Source: CAWAYH01 sp963786195 (GTDB lineage Bacteria; Acidobacteriota; Vicinamibacteria; Vicinamibacterales; 2-12-FULL-66-21). Taken from it: a stretch of DNA of 64,000 nt. The notes beneath the pieces were generated by a model that made no database searches, had not been told where the DNA came from, and saw nothing but the letters and a program-made list of their open reading frames with translations. The stretch spans positions 159,375 through 223,374 of the forward strand of contig CAWAYH010000014.1 of assembly GCA_963786195.1 (NCBI GenBank), written 5' to 3'. A program made the position numbers and the translations under genes. Shown one piece after another: positions 1 to 9,140 of the stretch; positions within the stretch are counted from its first letter, which is position 1; every line of letters starts with the position of its first letter.

Positions 1-2
1 TC

Positions 3-266
3 CTCTTCTCGCGTCTTTCGGTGGGCGACCCCACCGGCGCGGACGGCCTCGAGCTCGACGTCATTGCGGCGGTGATCATCGGCGGCGGAAGCCTCGCTGG
101 CGGCCGGGGGACCGTCCCCGGCACGATACTCGGCGCGGCAACGATGGCGGTCATCGCCGTCGGTTGCTCGCAGCGTGGCCTCCCGAACTGGGTGCAGCAG
201 ATCGTCACCGGTGGCATCATCGTGCTCGCGGTCGCGCTCGATCGGTGGAGGGAGGGGGCGCGGTAG
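3..266 (+). CDS. sugar ABC transporter permease, C-terminal fragment (RbsC/XylH type)
   Basis: The reading frame is open from the window edge to a TAG stop, so the start lies upstream. The 87 visible residues match the C-terminal end of the ribose/xylose-type inner-membrane permease family. They contain the conserved block GADGLELDVIAAVIIGGGSL followed by GGRGTVPGTILGA, then a last hydrophobic helix ending in a basic tail (LDRWREGAR). In this family the permease dimer carries a monosaccharide across the inner membrane with an ATPase and a periplasmic binding protein. Fuconate dehydratase starts 14 bp downstream, so the substrate may be L-fucose or another sugar freed by the neighbouring glycosidases. 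Substrate identity is inference; family membership is well supported. Confidence 0.85.
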   Translation, partial: LFSRLSVGDPTGADGLELDVIAAVIIGGGSLAGGRGTVPGTILGAATMAVIAVGCSQRGLPNWVQQIVTGGIIVLAVALDRWREGAR

Positions 267-279
267 AGCCCAGAGCCTG

Positions 280-1605
280 ATGACCATCACGTCACTCCAC
301 ACCCTCGACCTTCGGTTCCCCACTTCACGGACCAGCGCCGGGACCGACGCGATGCATACGGATCCCGACTACTCCGCGGCGTACGTCATCCTGGCAACTG
401 ACGAAGGTCACGAGGGTCATGGGCTCGCGTTCACGATCGGCCGGGGGAATGAGATCTGCGTCGCGGCGATCGAGGCGTTCCGTCATCTCGTCGTGGGCTG
501 CCGCCTCGAGGACATCACCGCCGACTTCGCCGGTTTCTGGCGAACGCTGGCCGGCGATTCACAGCTGCGATGGCTGGGACCCGAGAAGGGCGTCGTCCAC
601 CTCGCCCTGGCAGCCATCGTCAACGCGGTGTGGGATCTTTACGCCAGGGTCGAGCGCAAGCCGCTCTGGAAGCTCCTGTCCGACCTTTCTCCGAAGGAAA
701 TCGTGTCGTGCATCGACTTCCGGTACATCACGGACGCGCTGACGCCTGAGGAGGCGGTTGAAATCCTCGTGCGGCTCGAGCGGACCAAGAGTCAGCGTGA
801 AGCGGAGTTGCTCCGAACCGGGTATCCCGCCTACACGACATCCGTGGGCTGGATGGGATACTCGGACGAGAAAGTCCGCGCCGGCTGCCGCGACGCGATG
901 GCCGACGGCTGGACGCATTTCAAGGTGAAAGTCGGCGGCGATCCCGCGGACGACATCCGGCGGGTCGGCATGGTCAGGCGGGAGATCGGCCCCGATCGCG
1001 TGCTGATGATCGACGCCAACCAGCGCTGGAGCGTGCCGGAGGCGATCGATCGGATGCGCGACCTCGCGCGCTTCAACCCGTTGTGGATCGAGGAGCCGAC
1101 GAGCCCGGACGACGTGCTGGGGCACGCGACGATTGCCAGGGCCATCCGGCCGATTGGCGTCGCGACGGGCGAGCATTGCGCGAACCGCGTGATCTTCAAA
1201 CAACTGCTGCAGGCGGATGCGATCAGCTTCTGCCAGATTGACAGCTGCCGGCTCGGCGGCGTGAACGAGAACCTCGCGGTATTGCTGATGGCGGCGAAGT
1301 TTGGCGTCCCCGTCTGCCCGCACGCCGGCGGCGTCGGCCTCTGCGAGCAGGTCCAGCACCTCTCGATGTTCGACTACATCGTGGTCTCGGGCACCATGGA
1401 GAACCGGGTGACCGAGTTCGTCGATCACCTGCACGAGCACTTCGTCGACCCGGTCGTGATCCGCCGCGCGCGCTATCAGCCGCCCGTCAGGCCGGGATAC
1501 GGCACTGAAATCAAGAAAGAGTCTCGCCTCGAGTACAGATTTCCCGATGGACCGGCGTGGACAGAGAGCCCGGCGCGCACCGGAATCGGGACCGAGGGAT
1601 CATGA
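280..1605 (+). CDS. fucD: L-fuconate dehydratase, enolase superfamily
   Basis: Predicted to dehydrate L-fuconate to 2-keto-3-deoxy-L-fuconate in the oxidative fucose pathway (EC 4.2.1.68), in the cytoplasm. The 441-aa protein has the usual family length. Mandelate-racemase-type residues are visible: the base pair K215-x-K217 in HFKVKVGG, metal ligands D245 (MIDANQRW), E271 (IEEPTSPDD) and E298 (GEHCANR), and H348 in PHAGGVGL. All are offset by three from those I recall for the Xanthomonas enzyme. The ATG at 280 is chosen because the family N-terminus begins with ITSLHTLDLRFPTS; the upstream in-frame extension overlaps the permease gene and looks unnatural. The stop overlaps the next start (ATGA, 1602-1605), indicating translational coupling to the GH95 fucosidase. 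Other fucose-oxidation enzymes are not in the window. Confidence 0.93.
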   Translation: MTITSLHTLDLRFPTSRTSAGTDAMHTDPDYSAAYVILATDEGHEGHGLAFTIGRGNEICVAAIEAFRHLVVGCRLEDITADFAGFWRTLAGDSQLRWLGPEKGVVHLALAAIVNAVWDLYARVERKPLWKLLSDLSPKEIVSCIDFRYITDALTPEEAVEILVRLERTKSQREAELLRTGYPAYTTSVGWMGYSDEKVRAGCRDAMADGWTHFKVKVGGDPADDIRRVGMVRREIGPDRVLMIDANQRWSVPEAIDRMRDLARFNPLWIEEPTSPDDVLGHATIARAIRPIGVATGEHCANRVIFKQLLQADAISFCQIDSCRLGGVNENLAVLLMAAKFGVPVCPHAGGVGLCEQVQHLSMFDYIVVSGTMENRVTEFVDHLHEHFVDPVVIRRARYQPPVRPGYGTEIKKESRLEYRFPDGPAWTESPARTGIGTEGS

Positions 1606-4020
1606 GGATCCGCCGGAGTCTTCTCGCCGCAGCGTGTGGTGTCGTGCTCGCCTCCGCCACGCCTGCGCCGCAGACGCCGACGACTGCGGACGGCCCGGCG
1701 CCCGCGATGACGCTCTGGTATCGACGTGCGGCGCCGGAGTGGAACCAGGCCCTTCCGCTCGGGAACGGCCGGATCGGCGCCATGGTTTTCGGGACCGTCG
1801 GCCGCGAGCGAATCCAGATCAACGAAGAGTCGCTCTGGATGGGTGGGCCGCGAGAACGCGACAATCCCGACGCGCGCGCGAACCTGCCGGAGGTCCGGCG
1901 GCTGCTCTTTGCGGGCGAGCCGGTCGAGGCGTACTCGCTCGCCGAACGCAAGCTGATGGGCCGGCCCTCCCGCCTCGAGTCGTATCAGACGCTCGGCGAT
2001 CTGCGCATCGCGTTCGATCACGAGGGCAACGTCACCGACTACCGCCGTGAGCTGAATCTCGATACCGGAATCGCACGGATCAGCTATGCGGTCGACGGCG
2101 TGCGGTACGTGCGCGAGATCTTCGTCAGCCATCCCTCGCAGGTCCTCGCCGTTCGGTTGACCGCCGATCCGCCTTCGATGACGCCGGTGTCCGTCTGGAT
2201 CGATCGGTCGCAGGACGCGGTCACGGAGATCTCAGGAAACGACCGGTTGAACCTCGCGGGCGCGCTGGCGGGAGGTCAGGGCCTCGCGTTCCGAGCCTCC
2301 GTGAAGGTCATACCCGACGGAGGCAGGCTCGAGACGTATCCCGAGCGCGTCCTGGTGCAGAACGCCAAATCGGTCACGATCCTGGTGGCAGCCGCGACCA
2401 GCTTCCGCGGCGTCAAGCCCGATGAACGGTGCGAGCGCGAGCTGGCGGCTGCGTCCACCCAGAGCTACGAGCAGCTTCGCGCCCGCCACGTCGCCGACCA
2501 CCAGAGTCTGTTCCGGCGTGTGTCGCTGAGGCTGGGCCCGGGTCCGGCTAAAGCCGGACGCTACAGCGACTCGGGTCCGGCTGAAACCGGACACTACGGT
2601 GAGCCGACCGACGAACGGCTCGAACGCGTGCAACGCGGCGAGCGGGACCTGGGACTCGAAGCGCTGTACTTCCAGTACGGCCGCTATCTGCTCGCCGCAA
2701 GCAGCCGGCCCGGCAATCTGCCCGCGAATCTGCAGGGCCTGTGGAACGACAGCATGAGCCCGCCGTGGGACAGCGACTATCACCTCAACATCAACCTGCA
2801 GATGAACTACTGGCCGGCCGAGGTCACCAACCTCGCGGAAACGCATCTGCCGCTGTTCGACTTCCTCGAGTCGTTGCGCGAGCCTGGCCGGAAGACGGCG
2901 CGCATTCACTACGGCGCGCGGGGATTCGTCGCGCACCACATCACCGACACCTGGGGCTTCACGAGCCCGGGCGATCTTCCACGATCCGGGCTGTGGCCGA
3001 CCGGAGCGGCGTGGCTCGTGCAGCATCTGTGGGAGCACTACCTGTTTCAGCCGGATCGCCGAGTTTCTCGAACGAGCCTACCCGACGATGAAGGAGGCGG
3101 CCGAGTTCTTCCTGGACTATCTCGTCGAGGATCCGAAGGGTCGCCTCGTGAGCGGGCCGTCGGTCTCGCCGGAGAACCGTTACCGGCTCCCGAATGGTCG
3201 CGTCGGCATCCTGACGATGGGGCCGTCGATGGATCATCAGATCATCAGCGGCCTGTTCAGCGAATGCATCCGCGCGAGCGAGATCCTGGGTGTCGACGAA
3301 CCCTTCAGGCAACAGCTTGTTGCCGCCCGTCGTCGTCTCCCTCCGCCTGCCATCGGCCGGTTCGGGCAGATCCAGGAATGGGCCGAGGACTATGACGAAC
3401 CGGAGCCCGGACATCGGCACATTTCGCAGCTCTTTGCGCTGCATCCCGGCGATCAGATCACGATGCGCGGGACCCCGGAGCTGGCGCGCGCGGCGCGCGC
3501 GACCATCGAGCGGCGGCTGCAACACGGTGGCGGACACACCGGCTGGAGCCGCGCCTGGATCATCAATTTCTGGGCGAGGCTCGAGGACGGTGAGCATGCC
3601 TACGAGAATCTTCAGGCGCTGCTCGCGAAGTCGACGCTCCCCAACCTGTGGGACCTGCATCCGCCGTTTCAGATCGACGGAAACTTCGGCGGAGCTGCCG
3701 GCATCGCCGAAATGCTGCTGCAGAGCCATGCTGGTGAGCTCCATCTGCTGCCCGCGTTGCCCAAGGCGTGGGCTGATGGCGAATTCACGGGCCTGCGGGC
3801 GCGCGGCGGCATCGAACTGGACCTGATGTGGAGCGGCAGCCGTGCGAGCCGTCTGATTCTGCGGCCGACCATCGATGGAACGCAGCGGATTCGCGCGCCC
3901 TCGGGTCAGCGTATAGCGCGCATCGAGACCGGAGGCGCGGCGGTGACGTTTCGAATGCAGGATGATGTGGCAGTCGCCACGCTCTCGGTTGGGAAGGTCT
4001 ACAACGTCAGCTTTCGATAG
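1602..4020 (+). CDS. GH95 alpha-L-fucosidase, one frameshift
   Basis: A secreted glycoside hydrolase expected to release terminal alpha-1,2-linked L-fucose (some GH95 members act on L-galactose). A signal peptide (MRIRRSLLAAACGVVLAS) precedes the family start WYRRAAPEWNQALPLGNGRI. Catalytic regions are visible: NINLQMNYWP near residue 396-405, IQEWAEDYDEPEPGHRH with the acid Glu (codon about 3376), and PFQIDGNFGG with the conserved Asp (codon about 3676). The frame breaks near 3059: CCGGATCGCCGAG should read as PDREFLERAYP, which needs one fewer C. The second frame then continues to the stop at 4020. Corrected length is about 806 aa, typical for GH95. Two palindromic repeat copies sit inside the coding sequence at 2540-2597. 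It overlaps fucD by 4 bp, so both belong to one fucose-use operon. Confidence 0.9.
2540..2597 (+). repeat. two palindromic repeat copies inside the GH95 gene
   Basis: Two 25-nt copies lie at 2540-2564 and 2573-2597 and agree at 22 of 25 positions. The first contains a perfect hairpin, GTCCGGCT-AA-AGCCGGAC; the second has one broken pair. The unit of copy plus spacer is 33 nt, a multiple of three, and it is read in frame as GPAKAGRYSDS and GPAETGHYGE. It falls in a loop between the N-terminal beta domain and the helical barrel of the fucosidase. It looks like an in-frame insertion of a small mobile palindrome that the protein tolerates. Confidence 0.7.
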
Positions 4021-4029
4021 AGGTGTGAC

Positions 4030-4468
4030 ATGGTGCAGCGTCGTGCGGTCGTTCTCCTGGCCTTTGTTCTCGCGGCTGCGTGGATACAGGCCTCGGCCCT
4101 TCAACAGACCAAGCCCGGTGGGTACGTGCTCGAACGGGATTCGGAGGTTGCCAAGGCCGAGCCCGGCACGCACGGCGGCGGCGGCGACACGATCGGGTAT
4201 TCGTTCTTCTCCAAGACGCCGGGGTTGAAGCTCGTCTTCCGCAAGCGCGCGCTCAAGCCGGGTTCGGGGATCGGCTACCACGAGCAGAAGGAAGACGAGA
4301 TCTACTACGTGCTCAGCGGCCGCGGCGTGATGACGATCGACGGCAAGAGCTTCGACGTCACGCCTGGCACCGCCGTGCTGACACGCCCCGGAAGCTCGCA
4401 TGGCCTCAAACAGAACGGGGCCGGACGACCTCGTGATCATGATCAACTACGAGCAGGTCGCAAAGTAA
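4030..4468 (+). CDS. secreted cupin-domain protein, frameshifted near the C-terminus
   Basis: A small single-domain cupin with an N-terminal signal peptide (VVLLAFVLAAAWIQASA). The barrel motifs are visible: motif 1 around GSGIGYHEQKEDEIYYVLSG, with a metal-type His and Glu, and motif 2 around TPGTAVLTRPGSSHGL with its His. No catalytic activity can be assigned; such periplasmic cupins often bind a sugar or metal. The frame breaks at 4423-4424: removing one G from GGGGCCGGACGAC restores GADDLVIMINYEQVAK and a TAA at 4466-4468, giving about 145 aa. Read without correction, the frame runs on into the GH97 gene, which is not credible. It lies 9 bp after the GH95 gene and 27 bp before GH97, so it is probably co-transcribed. 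Confidence 0.75.
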
Positions 4469-4495
4469 CCAGGCCCGCAAATCGAGCATCCGACC

Positions 4496-6394
4496 ATGCC
4501 GAGAGTGCTGTGCGTGCTCACCGTTCTCGCGCTGGCGGGCGGACTGCCGCTCGCGCCGCCCCAGACGTCGTCGCACGCGGTAACCAGCCCGGACAACCGT
4601 GTCACCTTCGTTGTCGAGACGAAGGCCGCCGGCCGATTGACATGGTCCTCCGCGATCAACGGAGCGCCGGTCATCGAGTCGTCCGCGCTCGGCATCGTGC
4701 TGGACGGCACGGACCTCGGAGACGGCGCAGACATTCAGAAGGCCGAACGGTACCGCGTCGACGAAACGTATCCGTGGCGCGGTGTCCACAGCACGGCGGT
4801 GAACCGCGCAAATGGGTCACGATTCACCGTCAGACACCTGGCCACGAACACGACCTATGTCGTGGACGCGCGGGCGGCAGACGATGGGGTCGCGTTCAGG
4901 ATCAGCGTCGCCGGCGCGGGACGCCACGTCCCTGAGGCGGCTTCGGGATTCCACCTCCCTGCCGGGAGCGTCGTGTGGTCGCACGGACTGCGGGACCACT
5001 ACGAAGCGGTCTACGAACGACGCACGGTGGAGGCGATCGCGGACGGTGACTGGGCTGCACCGCCAGTCACGTTCAAACTGCCTCGCGACGCCGGCTACGC
5101 GTCGATCACCGAAGCCGACCTCCGCAACTACCCTGGCATGGCGCTCCAGGCCGACGGTCGCGGCGGGTTTCGCGAACGCCTCGCGCACTCGCATCCTCCG
5201 GGCTACCCGTATCTGCTCCGGTTCAAGGAAGACAACGCCCAACGTCTCTCCGTTCCGGCCGCGTTCGACGGAGAGATCACGACACCATGGCGCGTCGTCA
5301 TCATGGGCCGCGACCTCAATACGCTCGTCAACAGCGACCTCGTGTCCAACCTGTGCCCGCCGCCTGACGCCCGGCTGTTCCCGGATGGCATCCGGACGTC
5401 GTGGGTGAAACCGGGCCGCGCCGTGTGGCGGTATCTCGACGGAGGTGAGAACACGCCGGATGGCATCAAGGAGTTCTCGCGGCTCGCGGGGGAGCTCGGA
5501 TTCGAGTATCAGGTCGTCGAAGGTCAGTGGGCCCGATGGAGCGAGGCCGAACTGCGGGACGTCGTGGAGTTTTCGAAGGCACGCGGGGTCGGGCTGCTCG
5601 TCTGGCGTCATCGCAATACGCTGGAGGATCCCGCGGCACGCAGGACGCTGTTTGCCTCGCTGCAGAAGGCCGGCGTGGTTGGCGTGAAAGTCGACTTCCT
5701 CGATCACGAAGCCAAAGAAGTCATCGACCTCTATCGCGCGATCCTTCGGGACGCGGCTGAGTTCCATCTGCTCGTCAACTTCCACGGCGCCAACAAGCCC
5801 ACCGGCGAGCCGCGCACGTGGCCCAACGAGATGACGCGCGAAGGGATTTACGGCCTCGAGCACCGTCGCAACGAAGCGTGGTGGGCCACGTTCAATGCGA
5901 CGTTTCCGTTCGTGCGGATGCTCGCGGGGCATGCCGACTACACGCCGGTGGTGTTCGGTGAACGCCGCCGGGAAACGAGTTGGGCGCATCAGATCGCGAG
6001 CGCGGTAATTCTCACCTCACCGCTCCTCGTTTACGGTGGACATCCGGCGTCTCTGCTGGCCAACCCGGCCTCCGATATCATCAAGAGCGTCCCGAGCGTC
6101 TGGGACGAAACCCTCGTGCTGCCGCAATCGCAGATCGGCGAGCTGGCGATCTTCGCGCGTCGAAGCGGCGACCGCTGGTTCGTGGCGGCGATGAACGGCC
6201 CGGGCGCGAAGACGGTGAACCTCGACCTCTCGTTTCTCGGCTCCGCGAAATACCGCGCGACAATCGCACGCGACAAGCTGCCGGATCCCGGGGATATCGA
6301 GATCGAGACGCGTGACGTTCGGCGCGGCGGTCCGTTGGAGATTGCGATGCGGTCAGCCGGCGGTTTCGTCGTGCGCCTGAGCCCTGAGCCGTGA
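4496..6394 (+). CDS. GH97 glycoside hydrolase, probably retaining alpha-galactosidase type
   Basis: A 632-aa secreted GH97 enzyme with a signal peptide (MPRVLCVLTVLALAGG). The N-terminal beta domain carries the family blocks VTSPDNRVTF and YPWRGVHSTAVN. The barrel includes YLDGGENTPDGIKEFSRLA and GVVGVKVDFLDHEAKEV. In GH97 the enzymes with an Asp after beta-strand 4 (here D400 in KVDF) are retaining, as in the Bacteroides alpha-galactosidase BT1871; the inverting SusB-type glucosidases use glutamates elsewhere. I therefore favour alpha-galactosidase over alpha-glucosidase, as inference. The C-terminal region (RSGDRWFVAAMNGP) matches the usual beta-sandwich. The gene is intact, and its TGA overlaps the GTG of the next gene (6391-6394), indicating coupling. 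Confidence 0.9.
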   Translation: MPRVLCVLTVLALAGGLPLAPPQTSSHAVTSPDNRVTFVVETKAAGRLTWSSAINGAPVIESSALGIVLDGTDLGDGADIQKAERYRVDETYPWRGVHSTAVNRANGSRFTVRHLATNTTYVVDARAADDGVAFRISVAGAGRHVPEAASGFHLPAGSVVWSHGLRDHYEAVYERRTVEAIADGDWAAPPVTFKLPRDAGYASITEADLRNYPGMALQADGRGGFRERLAHSHPPGYPYLLRFKEDNAQRLSVPAAFDGEITTPWRVVIMGRDLNTLVNSDLVSNLCPPPDARLFPDGIRTSWVKPGRAVWRYLDGGENTPDGIKEFSRLAGELGFEYQVVEGQWARWSEAELRDVVEFSKARGVGLLVWRHRNTLEDPAARRTLFASLQKAGVVGVKVDFLDHEAKEVIDLYRAILRDAAEFHLLVNFHGANKPTGEPRTWPNEMTREGIYGLEHRRNEAWWATFNATFPFVRMLAGHADYTPVVFGERRRETSWAHQIASAVILTSPLLVYGGHPASLLANPASDIIKSVPSVWDETLVLPQSQIGELAIFARRSGDRWFVAAMNGPGAKTVNLDLSFLGSAKYRATIARDKLPDPGDIEIETRDVRRGGPLEIAMRSAGGFVVRLSPEP

Positions 6395-7581
6395 ACCCCA
6401 TGTTGACCCGACGAGACTTTCTCCTCGCGGCGGCCGCGATGCCTGGCCTTCAGCTCGTCGATCCCCCCAAGGGTGTGCGCCGCAGCCTCTCACTCGACCC
6501 CGTCGACATCGAGCGACCGCGTGCGCTCAAGGCTGCTGCCCGGTATCTCGCCGAGCAGCCCATCACGATTACCGCCTCGCGCAGCCCCCGCAGCGCGGGC
6601 GGACGACATGACTATTTTTCCGAGGGCGACTACTGGTGGCCCGACCCGGCCAATCCCACCGGCCCGTACATTCAGAAGGACGGCCAGAGCAATCCGGACA
6701 ACTTCGTCGCGCATCGACTCGCGCTCATCCGTCTCAGCCTTCACGTTCCGGCACTTGCTGTCGCGACGCAGCTGACCGGCGACCGCCGATACGCCGCGCA
6801 CGCCGCGCGCCACCTGCGGGCGTGGTTCCTGAACGCCAGCACGCGCATGAACCCGAGTCTTCTGTACGCGCAGGCAATCAAGGGGATCAGCACTGGCCGC
6901 GGGATCGGGATCATCGACACGATTCACCTCGTAGAAGTCGTGCGCGCGATTCCCGCGATCGACAAGGCCGGGGTGCTTACCGCTTCCGAGCGGAACGGCA
7001 TACGCGGCTGGTTCGATCAGTACCTCACGTGGATGACGACCCATGCGTACGGTCAGGCAGAGCGTGACGCGAAGAACAATCACGGCACGTGCTGGGTCAT
7101 GCAGGTCGCGGAGTTCGCGCGATACGTGGGCCGCGCGGACCTGACGACTTTCTGCCGCGATCGTTTCAAGACCGTCATCGTCCCCGGTCAGCTCGCGGAG
7201 AACGGCAGCATGCCGGAGGAGCTTCGGCGCACGAAACCGTACGGATACTCACTGTTCAATCTCGATGCGATGGCGACCGTCTGCCAGATCCTGTCAACGG
7301 ATGAAGAGGACCTGTTCAAGTGGGAGCTGCCGGACGGGCGTGGAATGCGGAAGGCGCTCTCGTTTCTCGTGCCTTACATCGCCAACAAGCAGTTCTGGCC
7401 GTTCAAGCCCGACGTCATGTACTTCGATCAGTGGCCCGTGCGCCACTGCCTGCTGCTCTTCGGGGGCCTCGCGCTCAATCGGCCGGACTACATCGAACTG
7501 TGGCGGAAGCTCGATCCCGATCCGACCGTGGACGAGGTGATCCGCAACTATTTCATCCGGCAGCCGCTGTTGTGGATTTAG
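6391..7581 (+). CDS. alginate-lyase-family polysaccharide lyase (PL5/PL38-like)
   Basis: A 396-aa protein with a Tat-type signal (TRRDFLLAAAAM) and the alpha-toroid features of the alginate-lyase fold. The block YFSEGDYWWPDPANPTGPY and the motif KNNHGTCW are diagnostic; the Asn-His of NNHG (H231) corresponds to the catalytic Asn/His pair of PL5 alginate lyases. Expected role: beta-elimination of uronic-acid-containing chains in the periplasm or outside the cell. The substrate could be alginate, glucuronan or another uronate glycan and cannot be fixed from sequence. The GTG at 6391 overlaps the GH97 stop; an ATG at 6400 that keeps the Tat motif is an equally good start. It is the last gene of the rightward glycan operon. 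Its stop abuts the stop of the converging oxidoreductase. Confidence 0.82.
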   Translation: MNPMLTRRDFLLAAAAMPGLQLVDPPKGVRRSLSLDPVDIERPRALKAAARYLAEQPITITASRSPRSAGGRHDYFSEGDYWWPDPANPTGPYIQKDGQSNPDNFVAHRLALIRLSLHVPALAVATQLTGDRRYAAHAARHLRAWFLNASTRMNPSLLYAQAIKGISTGRGIGIIDTIHLVEVVRAIPAIDKAGVLTASERNGIRGWFDQYLTWMTTHAYGQAERDAKNNHGTCWVMQVAEFARYVGRADLTTFCRDRFKTVIVPGQLAENGSMPEELRRTKPYGYSLFNLDAMATVCQILSTDEEDLFKWELPDGRGMRKALSFLVPYIANKQFWPFKPDVMYFDQWPVRHCLLLFGGLALNRPDYIELWRKLDPDPTVDEVIRNYFIRQPLLWI

Positions 7582-8757
7582 TCACCGCCACTTCGGCGGC
7601 TTGACGCTGCGCTTCCCTCCAAACCTCGCCAGCGAGAAGAGCGGATCGGGGCTCTCCGAGCCGAGGACGAGCGAGGCGACCAGCTCCCCCATCACCGGTC
7701 CCATCTTGAAGCCGTGCCCGGATCCGCCACCGACGATCCAGACGTTCGACGCCCCCGGATGGCGATCGATGATGTAGTGCGAATCGGGCGACGCTTCGTA
7801 CTGACAGACCTCCGAGCCGAGCAGCGGCGCCTTCGCGAGGCCCGGAAAGCGGCGCGCGAGAAACTTGCGCATGCGCGCAGCCGACCGGGCGCTGACGTCC
7901 CGCTGGCCCGTGGTGGGATCGAAACGCGGACCTGAGGTGTCGTCGGCAATCTTGAACCCGCGATGCGCGTTGCCGGGAATCCCGTACATGACCGGGTCGC
8001 GTACTTCCACCCAGACCGGAAGCTGCTCCGCGTCGTAGCGGGGGTCTCCGGGCGGCGTCCCGAAGTAGAAGACTTCCTGGCGCGTCGACGTCACGTTGGC
8101 GCCAACGACGTCCGGGAACAGCGTCCCGAGCCAGGGTCCGCACGCGAACACGAACGCATCACCCGAGAGCGGCACGCCACTGGCCGTCGGCAGCGATTGC
8201 AGGTGTCCGCGCGCGAAACGTACTGGCGACGCAACGGCGTCCCGGCGGTAGGTCCCGCCTTCCGCCACGACGCGCACGACGACGTGTTCGCACGCGCGAC
8301 GCGCGAGCAGGTAACCGGCGTCGGCCTCGAAGAAGATCGCGCCGAGGCCGGTGACGTCGATCTGGGGCCACCGCCGACGGGCCTCGGCTCGCGGGACTTC
8401 GTCCATCGATCGCCCTTCAGCGACGATCGCGGCGGCCGACGCGCGCCCGAAGCTGTCATCCCTGCCGAACATCCAGAGCGCGCCCGTCTGATGGAAGAAG
8501 CTCTGGCCGAAGCGCGTATCGTGCGCGCGCCACAGGTCGAGGGCGCGATAGGCCATCTTCGTGTAGACCGCGCGCGTGCCGTATCCGGCGCGGACCACGC
8601 GGGTCTCCCCGCCCGAGCTCGCGCGGATGTTGCCCGGCCCCCAGGCATCGATCAGGCTGACGCGCGCGCCGCGCCGGACGAGCTCGAGCGCCGTCCAGCC
8701 GCCAAACGCGCCGGCGCCCACGACGACGACGCGAGGTGACCGGCTCGAGCGTGTCAT
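7582..8757 (-). CDS. FAD-dependent amine oxidoreductase, monomeric sarcosine oxidase-like
   Basis: A 391-aa cytoplasmic flavoprotein of the DAO fold. The Rossmann dinucleotide motif VVVVGAGAFGGWTALELVRR opens the protein. SGGETRVVRAGYG matches the FAD-binding region of sarcosine and N-methyltryptophan oxidases. The block GSEVCQYEASPDSHYIIDRHP contains C318, equivalent to the cysteine that covalently binds FAD in monomeric sarcosine oxidase (C315 there). IVGGGSGHGFKMGPVMGE completes the family pattern. It probably oxidises an N-methyl or secondary amino acid with release of hydrogen peroxide; the exact substrate is unknown. The gene is intact and converges on the polysaccharide lyase with adjoining stop codons and no room for a separate terminator. 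Confidence 0.88.
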   Translation of the reverse strand: MTRSSRSPRVVVVGAGAFGGWTALELVRRGARVSLIDAWGPGNIRASSGGETRVVRAGYGTRAVYTKMAYRALDLWRAHDTRFGQSFFHQTGALWMFGRDDSFGRASAAAIVAEGRSMDEVPRAEARRRWPQIDVTGLGAIFFEADAGYLLARRACEHVVVRVVAEGGTYRRDAVASPVRFARGHLQSLPTASGVPLSGDAFVFACGPWLGTLFPDVVGANVTSTRQEVFYFGTPPGDPRYDAEQLPVWVEVRDPVMYGIPGNAHRGFKIADDTSGPRFDPTTGQRDVSARSAARMRKFLARRFPGLAKAPLLGSEVCQYEASPDSHYIIDRHPGASNVWIVGGGSGHGFKMGPVMGELVASLVLGSESPDPLFSLARFGGKRSVKPPKWR

Positions 8758-8786
8758 CTATCGGTCGTCAGTATAAAGCGATCTGA

Positions 8787-8853
8787 GAAACGCTTCTGTG
8801 TTCTCTTGTGTGCGGAACTAGAAACGCTTCGTGTTCTCGGGTCCGCGGAACTA
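8787..8853. repeat. tandem direct repeat of about 34 bp
   Basis: Two adjoining copies, 8787-8820 and 8821-8853, each begin GAAACGCTTC and end GCGGAACTA. They share GTGTTCTC in the middle and differ by a one-base indel and a few substitutions. They lie in the divergent gap between the flavoprotein start (8757) and the small basic protein (8952). They could be a duplicated promoter or operator segment or a simple slippage product. Confidence 0.65.
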
Positions 8854-8951
8854 GCCGCATGCGGCGATTTTTCCGAGCTGATCGCGCTGAGCCGGTTGGA
8901 CGGTCATCCGTGTAGACTCAGCGACGCCGGGTGGGAGATCAGGAGACAGCC

Positions 8952-9104
8952 GTGGCAAAACGCACGACGCATCGGAGCACTGCGGGCAAGAAGCTGTACG
9001 CCGTCCGCGACAGCAGGGGTCGTTTCAAGGACATCCAGACCTACGAGCGCGCGCACCGCCAGGACCTCAGACGGCGCAGCACGAGCGAACGGCGCGCCAA
9101 GTAA
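8952..9104 (+). CDS. 50-aa basic conserved hypothetical protein
   Basis: A short gene starting with GTG at 8952, preceded by a strong Shine-Dalgarno AGGAGA at 8941-8946 with 5-nt spacing, and ending TAA at 9102-9104. The product begins VAKRTTHRSTAGKKLYAVRD, continues with SRGRFKDIQTYERAHRQDL, and is rich in Arg and Lys (about one third of residues). I recall similar short proteins (KLYAVRD..G.FKDIQTY..AH) annotated as hypothetical in many soil bacteria, so conservation rather than chance is likely. The sequence shows no transmembrane segment, cysteine cluster or known domain. Its charge suggests nucleic-acid or ribosome binding, which is inference only. Confidence 0.7.
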   Translation: MAKRTTHRSTAGKKLYAVRDSRGRFKDIQTYERAHRQDLRRRSTSERRAK

Positions 9105-9105
9105 G

Positions 9106-9140
9106 ATCCGCGTTGTCCGTGTGGTCCGTGGTCGTCAGCG
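9106..9140. repeat. GTCCGTG-type low-complexity intergenic repeat
   Basis: CCGCGTTGTCCGTGTGGTCCGTGGT lies between the small basic protein and the end of the PP2C gene. It belongs to the same motif family as segments at about 11115-11145, 14531-14570 and 35531-35580 (GTTGTCCGTG units or their complement). All lie between genes. Confidence 0.6.
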
